A stretch of 49,660 nucleotides of DNA from DASRSS01 sp035765515 (lineage in GTDB: Bacteria > Actinomycetota > Actinomycetes > Mycobacteriales > Jatrophihabitantaceae): positions 1 through 49,660 of the forward strand of contig DASTXN010000118.1 of the NCBI GenBank assembly GCA_035765515.1. Direction: 5' to 3'. Position 1 is the first letter of the stretch. Each line of letters starts with the position of its first letter. Below, one piece after another: positions 1-8,204 of this stretch. Made by a program: the position numbers and the translations under genes. A model generated the notes under the pieces. It was given only the letters and a program-made list of their open reading frames with translations. It was not told where the DNA came from and ran no database searches.

Positions 1-1014
1 CGCCCCGTAACCGGCACCCAGGAACGCCGCCGCCACCAGCGCAACCCCGAACGACGGGAAGAACGTCAGCAGAAACGACGCGATCGCCTGCAGTACCGCG
101 GCGATCGCCACGTACGGACGGCGCCGGCCGCTGCGGTCGGAGCGGACGCCGCCGAGCACCGTCGCCGTCAGCGTGAACACCAGATAGACAAGCGTGAGGA
201 CCAGCAGCCCGGTGTCGGGATCGGACAGCTTGAGATCGTCCTGCAGGAAGTACAGCAGGTACGTGGTCCCGAACGCGTTGCCGAGATTGACCAGCAGCCG
301 GCCACCGAATGCCCACGCGAAGTCCGGATGCGACCGCGGGTCGATCCACATCGAGTCGGCGAGCGAGCGAACGGACAGCGGCAGCGGTCGAACACCGGCC
401 GTGACGTCGCGGTAGCGGACGACGAACGGCGCCGCGGTCAGCAGCAGCACGGCGGCGAGCACGCCGTAGCCGAGAATCCCGTTGTTGTTCAACGCTGTCA
501 GCGCCGCCACGCCGACGAGGATGCCAACCGCCTGCGGGCCGTAGATCGCGGACGAGATCATCCCGCGCTGCTCGTCCGGCACCTCGTCGGCGATCGCTGC
601 GGTCGCGCCCGCCGTGGCCGCGTTCAGGCCGAGGGTGGCGAGCAGCCACGCGAGCCCGACCGTCCACCACGCGTTCTGCGCGCCGGTGAGCAGTAGCCCG
701 GCGGCGAACACCGCTGTGCCGCCGGCCATCCAGACGCGGCGCCGCCCGAACCGTGAGCGGGTGCGGTCACACAGCGCGCCGAACAGCGGCAGCGTGAGAA
801 TCGCGGCGATGCCGGTGAGCCCGCTGACCAGTCCGAAGTCGCGGACCTTGTGCGCGTGATCGAGGGCGTCGAACTGGTTCGGCAGCACCAACTGCACCGG
901 CGCGAGATAGGCCGTCCAATAGCCGAACCACAGCAGCCCGAACCGCACCGTCCACTCGCGCGGAACCCGGGTGACCGGCTCGGCCAGGGCCGGCTCCGGG
1001 CGTGTGCTGCTCAC
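1..1014 (-). CDS. MFS transporter, 3' truncated by window edge
   Basis: The reading frame is open without a stop for 338 codons, from a GTG at 1014 to the window edge, so the C-terminus is missing. The translation begins VSSTRPEPALAEP and soon becomes strongly hydrophobic, with repeated 20-residue membrane segments. A loop rich in basic residues (DRTRSRFGRRR, about residues 84-94) between predicted helices 2 and 3 matches the major facilitator A-motif. A second such loop (RSDRSGRRRP, about residues 294-303) is the equivalent in the second half. It is therefore a 12-helix-type secondary transporter of the inner membrane; the substrate cannot be inferred. It diverges from the esterase gene, with about 60 bp between the start codons. 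MFS membership is well supported by topology and loop motifs; the start codon is less certain. Confidence 0.8.
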   Translation of the reverse strand, partial: MSSTRPEPALAEPVTRVPREWTVRFGLLWFGYWTAYLAPVQLVLPNQFDALDHAHKVRDFGLVSGLTGIAAILTLPLFGALCDRTRSRFGRRRVWMAGGTAVFAAGLLLTGAQNAWWTVGLAWLLATLGLNAATAGATAAIADEVPDEQRGMISSAIYGPQAVGILVGVAALTALNNNGILGYGVLAAVLLLTAAPFVVRYRDVTAGVRPLPLSVRSLADSMWIDPRSHPDFAWAFGGRLLVNLGNAFGTTYLLYFLQDDLKLSDPDTGLLVLTLVYLVFTLTATVLGGVRSDRSGRRRPYVAIAAVLQAIASFLLTFFPSFGVALVAAAFLGAGYGA

Positions 1015-1076
1015 GGCCGCCGATCCTCGCACGAACCGCTCCGCTCGATACGCTGCGACTCAGGGAGGGGAATCGA

Positions 1077-1997
1077 GTGCCGCGCTACCCACGCATCTGG
1101 CTGGGCTGCTGGCTGGCCGATCGGCGCGAGCGCCGCCACGGCGTGCCGTCCGTCGAAGACGTGCGCGCCGCCGCCGCTGCGGCCGGGCGTCGCCCGCCCC
1201 GTCGCGTCACCGCGACCGACCGGATGCTCGAGGTCCGCGGCGGCACCATCCCGGTGCGCGTCTATCGACCGAAGGGCGCCGGCCCGCTGCCCGCCCACGT
1301 CTTTGCTCACGGCGGCGCGTTCTTCGCCGGCAGCATCGGCGAGCTGGACGGGCTGTGCGGCGAGTACGCGCGCGACGCGCGGTGCGCCGTGTTCAGCGTC
1401 GGCTACCGGCTGGCCCCCGAACACCGCTGGCCGACCGCAGCGGAGGACATGTACGCAGTGCTGGAGTGGGTCGCCGCTCATGCCAACGATCTGGACGTCG
1501 ACGGCGACCGGCTGTCGATCGGCGGCGCGTCCGCCGGAGGCGCGGTGGCCGCGGCGGTCACGCTGATGGCCCGTGACCGGGGCGGGCCGGCCCTGCGCTT
1601 CCAGCTGCTCGAGACGCCGGTGCTCGACTTGACCATGAGCATGCCGTCGATCGAGCACTTCGCGTCCGGGTACCTGCTGTCGCGGGCGTGGTTGCGCCGC
1701 GGCTACGAGCACTACGTGCCGGACGAGGCGCAGCGCCGGGACCCGTACGCGTCCCCGCTGTTCGCCGGCGACCTGTCCGGCCTGCCGCCGACGTTCGTGC
1801 TGACCGCGGAGTTCGATCCGCTGCGCGACGAGGGCGAGGCGTACGCGCTGCGGCTACGCGAGGCGGGCGTGCCGGTCGAGATGGTGCGCGCCCGTGGCCA
1901 CATTCACGGCTCGATCTACTCGTCGATGCGCTCGGCGCGGCGCTACCGGCGGACGATGGCAGCCGCCCTGCGCGAGGCCCACTACCCAAACGGTTAG
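1077..1997 (+). CDS. alpha/beta hydrolase (HSL-type esterase)
   Basis: The product is 306 aa from a GTG at 1077, preceded by a purine-rich GGGAGGGG site. It has the hormone-sensitive-lipase layout: oxyanion-hole HGGAF at residues 78-82, nucleophile Ser152 in GGASAGG, acid Asp247 in EFDPLRDEG, and a histidine in GHIHGS (probably His277). The family hydrolyses short acyl esters in the cytoplasm; the natural substrate is unknown. An in-frame ATG-like extension upstream to 1002 would overlap the divergent transporter gene and lacks homology-like sequence, so the GTG is preferred. The stop codon overlaps that of the convergent PII gene through a shared TTAG at 1994-1997. Confidence 0.85.
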   Translation: MPRYPRIWLGCWLADRRERRHGVPSVEDVRAAAAAAGRRPPRRVTATDRMLEVRGGTIPVRVYRPKGAGPLPAHVFAHGGAFFAGSIGELDGLCGEYARDARCAVFSVGYRLAPEHRWPTAAEDMYAVLEWVAAHANDLDVDGDRLSIGGASAGGAVAAAVTLMARDRGGPALRFQLLETPVLDLTMSMPSIEHFASGYLLSRAWLRRGYEHYVPDEAQRRDPYASPLFAGDLSGLPPTFVLTAEFDPLRDEGEAYALRLREAGVPVEMVRARGHIHGSIYSSMRSARRYRRTMAAALREAHYPNG

Positions 1998-2332
1998 AGG
2001 GCGTCCGTGCCGCGCTCACCGGTCCGGACGCGGACCAGTGCGCCCACCGGTGTCGTCCAGATCTTGCCGTCGCCGATCGATCCGGTACGCGCGGAGGACA
2101 CCAGCGCGTCCAGCACCGCGTCGACCTGCAGATCGTCGACCACCATCTCCAGCCGGAGCTTGGGGTTGAAGCTGACCTGGTACTCGGCGCCCCGGTATAT
2201 CTCGGTGTGGCCCTTCTGCCGGCCGAAGCCGGAAACCTCGGTGACGGTCATGCCGTACACGCCGAGTTGCTCGAGCGCGGGACGGACCTGGTCGAGCATG
2301 AACGGCTTGATGATCGCGGTGATCAGCTGCAT
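1994..2332 (-). CDS. glnB/glnK: nitrogen regulatory protein PII
   Basis: This 112-aa protein is a full-length PII signal-transduction protein. It begins MQLITAIIKPF and carries the T-loop motif GFGRQKGHTEIYRGAEY, with Tyr51 at the position that is modified by uridylylation in enterobacteria and adenylylation in actinobacteria. PII binds ATP/ADP and 2-oxoglutarate as a trimer and plugs the ammonium channel. It lies 3 bp downstream of the amt stop codon, so amt and this gene form one operon; in actinobacteria a PII in this position is usually called GlnK. Its end overlaps the convergent esterase gene by 4 bp. No glnD-type modifying gene is visible nearby. Confidence 0.95.
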   Translation of the reverse strand: MQLITAIIKPFMLDQVRPALEQLGVYGMTVTEVSGFGRQKGHTEIYRGAEYQVSFNPKLRLEMVVDDLQVDAVLDALVSSARTGSIGDGKIWTTPVGALVRVRTGERGTDAL

Positions 2333-2335
2333 GGC

Positions 2336-3595
2336 CTAGAAGCTCCTGTTGCTCGAGCCGAAACCGCCGCCGTGTTCGTAGGCGGTCTCGGCGTGCACGG
2401 CCCGGTCCAGGCCCTGTAGCTCCATATGATCGGCCACCCGCAGCCCGATCGTCTTCTGCACCACGAGCGCGATCAGCGCGGTGACGGCGAACGCGTACCC
2501 GGCCGCGACGACCACGCCGAGCGCCTGGGTGCCGAGCAGGTGCAGCCCGCCGCCGTCGAACAGGCCGCGGCCGGCCGGGTTGACCGTGTGCGTCGCGAAC
2601 AGCCCGACGGCGAGCGTCCCGACCACCCCACACACGCCGTGGACGCCGACGACGTCCAGGGAGTCGTCGTAGCCGTGCCGGAACTTCAGCCGGACCGCGT
2701 ACAGACCGGCGGCTCCGGCGAGCAGGCCGATCACGATCGCGGCGCCGCTGTTGACGTAGCCCGCGGCCGGGGTGATCGCGACCAGTCCGGCGATGGCTCC
2801 GGACGCGGCCCCGAGCGTGGTCGCGTGGCCGGTGGCGCGCCACTCGAGGGCGGCCCAGCCGAGCAGTCCGCCGCACGCGGCCAGGTGCGTGCTGACCAGC
2901 GCCTGCGCGGCGAGGTCCCCGGCGGACAGCGCGGAACCGGCGTTGAAGCCGAACCAGCCGAACCACAGGATGCCCGCACCCAGCAGGGTCAGCGGCAGCG
3001 AGTGCGGCGCCATCGCGTCGTGCGGCCAGCCCCGGCGCTTACCCAGCACCAGTACCAGGGCAAGGGCCGACGCGCCCGCGTTGATCTCGACGACGGTGCC
3101 GCCGGCGAAGTCGAGCAGGCCCCGCCTGGCCAGCCAACCCACCGGCGAGAAGACCCAATGCGCGAGCGGCGCGTACACCAGCAGCACCCACAGCCCCGCG
3201 AACGCGAGGAATCCCGAGAAGCGCATGCGGTCCGCGCCCGCGCCGGTCAGCAACGCGGTGGTGAGCACGGCGAACATCATCTGAAAGGTGGCGTACGCAA
3301 TCGGTGGCACGTGCAGGTGTAGGCCCGGCACCGCGTCGTTCGGGTTGGCGAACCCGGCGAAGTGCAGCCCGCCGAGCAGCCCGCCGCCGACATCCGGACC
3401 GAAGGCGAGTGTGTAGCCGACGACCACCCACACCACGCTGACGACAGCGATCACCGCGAAGTTCTGCGCCAGCATCGACAACACGTGCTTGCTGCGCACC
3501 ATGCCGCCGTAGAAGAACGCCAGCCCGGGCGCCATGAACAGCACGAGCGCCGTACAGAGCATCAGCCACGCGGTGTCACCGGCGTCGATGGGCAT
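2336..3595 (-). CDS. amt: ammonium transporter Amt
   Basis: The product is 419 aa from the ATG at 3595 (MPIDAGDTAWLML). It shows the Amt signature through eleven membrane helices: FYGGMVRSKHVLSM near the N-terminus, the GAGILWFGWFGFNAGS segment in the middle, and DSLDVVGVHGVCG towards the C-terminus, which supplies a pore histidine. It conducts ammonium/ammonia across the inner membrane and is gated by PII. The frame stays open upstream to 3769, but that would run into the divergent thioesterase gene, and Amt homology starts at MPIDAG. The upstream region has half-sites resembling a GlnR box, and the -10-like TACCGT lies 7 nt before the ATG, suggesting a leaderless, nitrogen-regulated transcript. 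Confidence 0.95.
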   Translation of the reverse strand: MPIDAGDTAWLMLCTALVLFMAPGLAFFYGGMVRSKHVLSMLAQNFAVIAVVSVVWVVVGYTLAFGPDVGGGLLGGLHFAGFANPNDAVPGLHLHVPPIAYATFQMMFAVLTTALLTGAGADRMRFSGFLAFAGLWVLLVYAPLAHWVFSPVGWLARRGLLDFAGGTVVEINAGASALALVLVLGKRRGWPHDAMAPHSLPLTLLGAGILWFGWFGFNAGSALSAGDLAAQALVSTHLAACGGLLGWAALEWRATGHATTLGAASGAIAGLVAITPAAGYVNSGAAIVIGLLAGAAGLYAVRLKFRHGYDDSLDVVGVHGVCGVVGTLAVGLFATHTVNPAGRGLFDGGGLHLLGTQALGVVVAAGYAFAVTALIALVVQKTIGLRVADHMELQGLDRAVHAETAYEHGGGFGSSNRSF

Positions 3596-3602
3596 TCGCG
3601 GG

Positions 3603-3645
3603 ACGGTAACGGCGTGGTGTTTCGGCCATGTTGCGCCGCGGTTAC
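3603..3645 (-). promoter_or_regulatory. putative GlnR box and leaderless promoter of amt-glnB
   Basis: Read on the minus strand, the half-sites GTAAC (3645-3641), GCAAC (3634-3630) and GAAAC (3623-3619) are spaced exactly 6 nt apart. This matches the actinobacterial GlnR/NtcA-like pattern gTnAC-n6-GAAAC. A TACCGT hexamer (3608-3603) ends 7 nt before the amt ATG, and no ribosome-binding site is visible, which fits a leaderless transcript. Pattern and position are seen directly; GlnR binding is inferred. Confidence 0.55.
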
Positions 3646-3677
3646 CGGGACGGTCCACGGGCCGATAGCATGCGGCG

Positions 3678-4142
3678 ATGGCCGATCCCGCCGGCGCGCC
3701 GGATGCGCTCGCCATGATGAACCAGCTGCTGGAGCAGACGATTCCCCGTGCGCACCAGATGGGCGTCACATTCGTCGAACTGCGCGCGGGCTACGTCCGG
3801 GCCTCGGTTCCGTTCGAGGGCAACGGAAACCACTTCGGTGTCGTGTACGCCGGCGTCATCTTCACGCTGGCCGAGGTGCTCGGGGGCGCGCTGCACTACG
3901 CGACGTTCGACGTCAGCACGCACTACCCGCTGGTGCGCAGCATGAACATCGAGTTCCTCGCACCGGGCAAGGGACCGCTCTCGGCCTCGGCGGAACTGGA
4001 TGACGCGGAGATCGCGCGCATCCGCGCCGCCACGGTCAACGGCAAGGTGCCGTTCGAGCTCGTTGCCGAGGTCGTCGGCGAGGACGGCACAGTGGTCGCA
4101 CGCACTCGCGGGGATTACCAGATCCGCCCGTACGGGACGTGA
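3678..4142 (+). CDS. hotdog-fold thioesterase-like protein (PaaI/DUF4442 type)
   Basis: The 154-aa product resembles small hotdog-fold acyl-CoA thioesterases. A first half contains the GNGNHFGVVYAGVIFTLAE segment, equivalent to the 'HxGxxxxGxxxxLAE' core helix of PaaI/DUF4442 proteins, followed by strands ending in RSMNIEFLAPGKG. The likely role is cytosolic hydrolysis of a CoA thioester, with substrate unknown. It is transcribed divergently from amt, with 82 bp between the starts, so the GlnR-like element might affect it too. It converges on the LysE pair, ending directly next to it. The family is likely; the exact subfamily is uncertain. Confidence 0.7.
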   Translation: MADPAGAPDALAMMNQLLEQTIPRAHQMGVTFVELRAGYVRASVPFEGNGNHFGVVYAGVIFTLAEVLGGALHYATFDVSTHYPLVRSMNIEFLAPGKGPLSASAELDDAEIARIRAATVNGKVPFELVAEVVGEDGTVVARTRGDYQIRPYGT

Positions 4143-4787
4143 TCAGGTGGTGACGGGGCGCGCGTGGTCGGTCGCGAGCTTGAGTGCCAGCGCGCCGAGG
4201 ACGGTGCCCATCACGTAACGCTGCACGCGCAGCCACAATGGCCGTCCGGCGAAGAACGCCGCGATCGCGGCCGCGGCAAGCACGATCAGGAAGTTGACGG
4301 TGAGCGACACCGCGATCTGCAGGCCGCCCAGCGTGAAGCCCTGCAGCAGCAGATGCCCGGCCGCGGGGTGTTCGAACTGCGGGATCAGTGACAGGTACAT
4401 GACGGCGATCTTGGGATTGAGCAGCGCGGTGAACAGTCCCATGCCGAACAGCCGCCGGGGCGAGTCCGGCTCCATGGGCTTCGGCTCGAAGACGGAGGTG
4501 CCACCGGGACGCAGCGTGTTGATCGCGAGCCAGGCGAGGTAGGCGGCACCGGCAAGCTTCACCGCCACGTACAGCTCCGGCACGGCGACGAACACCGCCG
4601 ACATGCCCAGGTTCGTAGCGGTGAGGTAGACGCCGAAGCCGAGCAGCACGCCGCCGAGGGAGACCAATCCGGCGCGGCGGCCCTGGGTGATCGTCCGGGA
4701 AACGAGGTACAGCATGTTCGGCCCGGGGATCAGAACCATCGCGAGCGCGACGCTGAGCACGCCCACCACGGACGCGGTGGTGATCAC
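4143..4787 (-). CDS. LysE family translocator
   Basis: The 214-aa protein starts at a GTG (4787) that lies inside the stop codon of the preceding LysE gene (GTGA overlap), so the two are probably translationally coupled. It has the LysE/RhtB signature near the N-terminus (LIPGPNMLYLVSRTITQGRRAG) and about six membrane helices. A conserved NPKIAVMYLSLIPQF segment follows, the usual second signature. The family exports amino acids or related small metabolites; the substrate here is unknown. It is the second gene of a two-gene operon of related exporters, either a tandem paralogue pair or a two-subunit exporter. Confidence 0.88.
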   Translation of the reverse strand: MITTASVVGVLSVALAMVLIPGPNMLYLVSRTITQGRRAGLVSLGGVLLGFGVYLTATNLGMSAVFVAVPELYVAVKLAGAAYLAWLAINTLRPGGTSVFEPKPMEPDSPRRLFGMGLFTALLNPKIAVMYLSLIPQFEHPAAGHLLLQGFTLGGLQIAVSLTVNFLIVLAAAAIAAFFAGRPLWLRVQRYVMGTVLGALALKLATDHARPVTT

Positions 4788-5410
4788 CGAGCCGCTCCCG
4801 CTGCCTCGGCCGCGAGACTGACCCCGAGCCCGATCATCACACCGCCGGTCACGCGCTCCATCGCGCGGCGGACGCGCGGGCGGAGCACGGTCGTCGCGCG
4901 GTCGACCGCCCAGATCAGCGTGCCGAACCAGATCAGGTCGCAGCAGACGATCACGACGGCCATCAGCAGGGCGACCGGCAGGACGGTGGTGCCGGCCTTG
5001 AGGAACTGCGGGAACAGCGCGATGAAGAACACCGCGAGCTTCGGGTTGGCGGCCGCGGTGATCAGGCCGGTGCGCCAGCCGATGCGTCCGCGCGACGGTG
5101 GTACTGGATCGATGCCGGCGTGCTCGCTGCGACGCAGCAGCGAGCGCACACCCAGGTACAAAAGCACGCAGGCGCCGGCGATCCGCAGCACGTCGTACGC
5201 GACCTGCGAGGCGAGGATCAGCGACGAGACGCCGAGTGCGGACAGGCACGCCCACATGAAGATGCCGAGGCTGTTGCCGACCACTGTCCCCATCGCGGCA
5301 CGCCGTCCGTCCCGCGCAGCGACGCGCAGCACGAGCGCTGTCGCCGGCCCCGGCGTCATCGTGACGACGACCGCGAGAAGGAGAAACTCCGGGATCGAGT
5401 GCACGCGCAC
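4784..5410 (-). CDS. LysE family translocator
   Basis: This 208-aa inner-membrane protein has the LysE/RhtB N-terminal signature (TMTPGPATALVLRVAARDG) and the second family motif NPKLAVFFIALFPQFL. About six hydrophobic segments are visible, matching the family length of 200-210 aa. It probably exports an amino acid or analogue. Its stop overlaps the GTG start of the second LysE gene by 4 bp. The two proteins share the family fold but diverge in sequence, so a recent duplication is unlikely. The ATG at 5410 gives a start directly ahead of the first helix. Confidence 0.88.
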   Translation of the reverse strand: MRVHSIPEFLLLAVVVTMTPGPATALVLRVAARDGRRAAMGTVVGNSLGIFMWACLSALGVSSLILASQVAYDVLRIAGACVLLYLGVRSLLRRSEHAGIDPVPPSRGRIGWRTGLITAAANPKLAVFFIALFPQFLKAGTTVLPVALLMAVVIVCCDLIWFGTLIWAVDRATTVLRPRVRRAMERVTGGVMIGLGVSLAAEAAGAAR

Positions 5411-5447
5411 ACGCTATGGCCTCAGACTCTGCGCTGTCGCGTGAGTT

Positions 5448-5831
5448 TCAGCCCGTTGCGCCGGCGAGGTTGTCGTTGCGCGCGGCGTAGGTGCCGTGAC
5501 CGGAGACGACGAGGCCGTCGGCAAACGTGAGCACCTCGTTCACGAGGCCGCCGCGCTGGTTGCGGTAGTTGATCACCAGTGTGTCGACCCCGGCGTAGAC
5601 GCCGAGCACGTCGAAGTGCAGGTCGGGGATGCGTTCCAACGCGGACGTCCAGTACGCGCCGATCGCGGCCTTGCCGCGCAGCACTCCGTCGCTACCGTCG
5701 ATCAGCTGGGACGCGACAGGCGAGCTGAACGTCGCCGTGTCCGCGAAGTGCGCCAGGACGGCCGGAACGTCGCGCCGGTTCCATGCGGCGGCCCACTCGG
5801 CGGCGAACTGTTCGGGGTCGGGAAGGTTCAT
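5448..5831 (-). CDS. SnoaL-like / NTF2-like protein
   Basis: The 127-aa protein has the length and pattern of the NTF2-like cone fold. There is an N-terminal helix pair (FAAEWAAAWNRRDVPAVLAHFADTA), a loop with LIDGSDGVLRGKAAIGAYWTSAL, and alternating strands ending in GTYAARNDN. Such proteins bind small hydrophobic ligands or act as isomerases, aldol cyclases or hydrolases; no function can be assigned here. It stands alone between the LysE pair and the prenyltransferase, all reading left. Confidence 0.75.
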   Translation of the reverse strand: MNLPDPEQFAAEWAAAWNRRDVPAVLAHFADTATFSSPVASQLIDGSDGVLRGKAAIGAYWTSALERIPDLHFDVLGVYAGVDTLVINYRNQRGGLVNEVLTFADGLVVSGHGTYAARNDNLAGATG

Positions 5832-5867
5832 GCTGACAAGCGTGCCGGTCGCTGCAAGCCGGTTGCC

Positions 5868-6932
5868 CTACTTGCCGACGACCGAGCCGGGCCAGATCGC
5901 GCCGCCGGCCAGGCCGAGGATGAACAGCCAACCGAAGGCGCGGTTGTGCACCAGGCAGACGCGGTGATACCAGAGCGGCCAGCCGACGTACCCGGCCGGC
6001 GGTTCGGCGGGCGTCGGGCGTGACATCACCTGCAGCGCGCGCAGCGCTCGCGGTGCCGCAACGAGGACGACCGCGATGAACGGGGTGAGCGCGCCGACGG
6101 CTACCCCGATCGCGGCGGTCACGTACATCAGCACGACGACCGAGAGGTTCAGCCGGCGCGCGCCCGCCTCGCCGAGCAGGACGGGAAGCGTCCGCTGGTC
6201 CTGCGAGGAGTCGAAGCCACGCTGGTCGATGTGCTTGCCGATCAGGATGGACGCGACACCCAGCCCGTACGGGACCGACGCGAGAAACGCCAGGCCGGAC
6301 CAGTGACCGGTGATGACGTAGTAGCCGCCACCGATCATCAGCGGCCCCCACACGCAGAACGCGGCGACCTCGCCGAGGCCGAGTTCCTTCAGCGCCCGCG
6401 GTGCAGCGTCGTAGGCGTACAGCAGGACGGCGCCGGCGACCGTCAGCACGACGGCACCCCAGCCGCGCAGCGCGATGAAGTAGCAACCGATGCCGGCAGC
6501 GACGACGGCGAGCACGCTCAGCCCCGTCGCCAGGAAGCGCATCGTGAACGCGCCGCTCGCGACCGGGTGCAGCGTGTAGCGCCGGCGCGGCGAGTCGGCG
6601 GTGTCGTGGCCGCGCTTGTAGCCGAAGTAGTCGTTGGACAGGTTGCTGATCGCGTGCAGCACCACGTAACCGACGAACGCAAGGACGAACGGCACCACCT
6701 GGAAACGCCGGTCGGTCGCGGCGAGCAGGCCGGCGATCGCGGCCGCCTGAGCCGAAATCACCAGGATCACGCTGCGGGCCGCGTACAGGAACCGGGCGAC
6801 CGGATCGAGCCCGACCAGGTCGGTGGCGGTGGCGGGATAGAAGCCGGTGAAGGCGCCCACCCAGGCGAACGGCCCGCGCTGCGGCCTGCTTCCGCTGGCC
6901 GGTACGGAGGCGGGCGTGGAGGTGCTGCTCAT
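5868..6932 (-). CDS. UbiA family prenyltransferase
   Basis: The 354-aa protein starts at ATG 6932 (MSSTSTPASV) with a short polar N-terminus followed by about nine membrane helices. Two acidic motifs define the UbiA fold: NDYFGYKRGHD at residues 100-110, and DQRGFDSSQDQRTLPVLLG from residue 236, which supplies D236, D241 and D245. The enzyme transfers a polyprenyl group from the diphosphate to an aromatic or other acceptor, using Mg2+, in the membrane. The second motif and RTLPVLLG resemble the MenA (dihydroxynaphthoate) branch, but no menaquinone genes surround it, so the acceptor is left open. A 9-bp inverted repeat lies about 50 bp upstream. Confidence 0.85.
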   Translation of the reverse strand: MSSTSTPASVPASGSRPQRGPFAWVGAFTGFYPATATDLVGLDPVARFLYAARSVILVISAQAAAIAGLLAATDRRFQVVPFVLAFVGYVVLHAISNLSNDYFGYKRGHDTADSPRRRYTLHPVASGAFTMRFLATGLSVLAVVAAGIGCYFIALRGWGAVVLTVAGAVLLYAYDAAPRALKELGLGEVAAFCVWGPLMIGGGYYVITGHWSGLAFLASVPYGLGVASILIGKHIDQRGFDSSQDQRTLPVLLGEAGARRLNLSVVVLMYVTAAIGVAVGALTPFIAVVLVAAPRALRALQVMSRPTPAEPPAGYVGWPLWYHRVCLVHNRAFGWLFILGLAGGAIWPGSVVGK

Positions 6933-6977
6933 GTCCACCACACTACGGCGGCATTTCGGCCGCCTTCCCCCTGGTCC

Positions 6978-7004
6978 GACCAGATTTCGGCCCTGAATCT
7001 GGTC
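6978..7004. terminator. 9-bp inverted repeat between unknown gene and UbiA gene
   Basis: GACCAGATT (6978-6986) is perfectly repeated in inverted form as AATCTGGTC (6996-7004), with a 9-nt loop. It sits 22 bp beyond the stop codon of the gene ending at 7027 and upstream of the UbiA gene, both reading left. It could end the first transcript or serve as an operator for the second; no U-run follows. Confidence 0.45.
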
Positions 7005-7026
7005 ACACCGTGGGGAAAGCGAGCCG

Positions 7027-8082
7027 TCAGGACTGCAGCAGGTCGAGTATCGGTGGAGACACGAAGAACGGTTCGAGGCGCGCGCGCACCAGTTCGGCCA
7101 GCGTTCCGTCCGCGGCCGCCGCGTCGATGGCAGGGCGGGCGAACCGCAGCGCCTGCTCGCGCAGGATGTCGCGGTCCAGGCCGAGTTCACCGAGCACTGA
7201 GGCGATGTCGCGCGCGCCGTACCGTTCGAAGAACACGTCGACCCCGGCGTCCAGCACGTGCCCGGCATAGTCGCTGGTGCGGGCCTGGACGAGCAGGCGG
7301 CGGACGATCAGCACGAGGTCGCGCAGGTCCTGGCGCGACAGGTACGCGCGCAGTTCGCCGATCGGCTCGTCCGCGTGCAGATCCCACAACTCGAGCGCGG
7401 CCTCCTGCAACGGCGCGTCATGGATCAGCTCGCGGATCGCGTTGTTGGTACGGCGCAACGCGTACTGGGCGCTCTTGCCCGCCGCGTCGCCGAGCAACTG
7501 GTCCAGGTGCCGGTCGAACGGGCTGCGCACCCTGTTCGCCGCGCTCGTGCCGATCGACAGCAGCGACGACATGCCCGGCAGCTTCTCGGCACGCGCCCGG
7601 TTCTGCTGCAGGAAGTCCGAGACGATCTTGGTCACGAACTTGGACGCCACGGTCGCCACCAGCGGGCTCTCCGTCATCCGATCGAGCGCGCGATCCTGCA
7701 GCTGCCGCATGCTCAACAGCTTGGCCAGCAAAGCAGAAACCGGCTCACGTGCTACGACGGCGCCGAGCCGGAACTCGTCGCTCGCGGCCAGGTCGTACAT
7801 CGCGTCCGACAGCGCGCCGGCCATGTCCTCGACGAGCGGGCTGTCGCCCACCCGATCGACCAGCAGTCGACCGGCCCGCTTCACCGCGTCGGGCTCGACA
7901 ACCTCGGCCACGGTCAACCGCGCCGCAAGGCCGAGCAGGTCGTCGATGTCGCGCTCGACGACCGCGGCCAGCCGTTCGCCGGTCAGCTCGGACAGAACGT
8001 AGTCGACCTGTGCGTCCAGCAGGCGCGCAGCGAGCTCGCGGGCATCCATAGCGAAGAACCTATCGAGCAACCTATCGAGCAC
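7027..8082 (-). CDS. conserved hypothetical protein, 351 aa
   Basis: I do not recognise a named family. The protein is soluble-looking, mostly helical, with no signal peptide and no clear membrane segment. It is rich in LxxLL-like heptads and acidic/basic helices, for example ELAARLLDAQVDYVLSEL near the N-terminus and ARPAIDAAAADGTLAELVRARL near the C-terminus. A GTG at 8082 is preceded by a GAGG site with 5-nt spacing; an alternative ATG at 8049 would remove 11 residues. The first 24 nt contain a tandem repeat GCTCGATAGGTT. Coding potential is supported by steady amino-acid composition and long length. It is divergent from the sugar porter. The role is unknown. Confidence 0.7.
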   Translation of the reverse strand: MLDRLLDRFFAMDARELAARLLDAQVDYVLSELTGERLAAVVERDIDDLLGLAARLTVAEVVEPDAVKRAGRLLVDRVGDSPLVEDMAGALSDAMYDLAASDEFRLGAVVAREPVSALLAKLLSMRQLQDRALDRMTESPLVATVASKFVTKIVSDFLQQNRARAEKLPGMSSLLSIGTSAANRVRSPFDRHLDQLLGDAAGKSAQYALRRTNNAIRELIHDAPLQEAALELWDLHADEPIGELRAYLSRQDLRDLVLIVRRLLVQARTSDYAGHVLDAGVDVFFERYGARDIASVLGELGLDRDILREQALRFARPAIDAAAADGTLAELVRARLEPFFVSPPILDLLQS

Positions 8083-8204
8083 GAAGACCTCGGCGCGCGC
8101 TCCGCCGAACAGAGCGGACGTGAATGCGCGGACGTGTGCGGGTAGAGCTTCCGCGTCCGCGCAGCGCCGGCCGGTGCGTGCGTCGGGCAGGACGGAGCGG
8201 ATCG

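Noticed and set aside
3596..3769. 58-codon N-terminal extension of Amt
   Set aside because: It would overlap the divergent thioesterase gene and cover the GlnR-like box; Amt similarity begins at MPIDAG.
4788..5255. Longer 370-aa protein made by extending the second LysE gene upstream
   Set aside because: The extra part is the wrong frame of the first LysE gene; the GTG at 4787 overlapping the upstream stop is the natural start.
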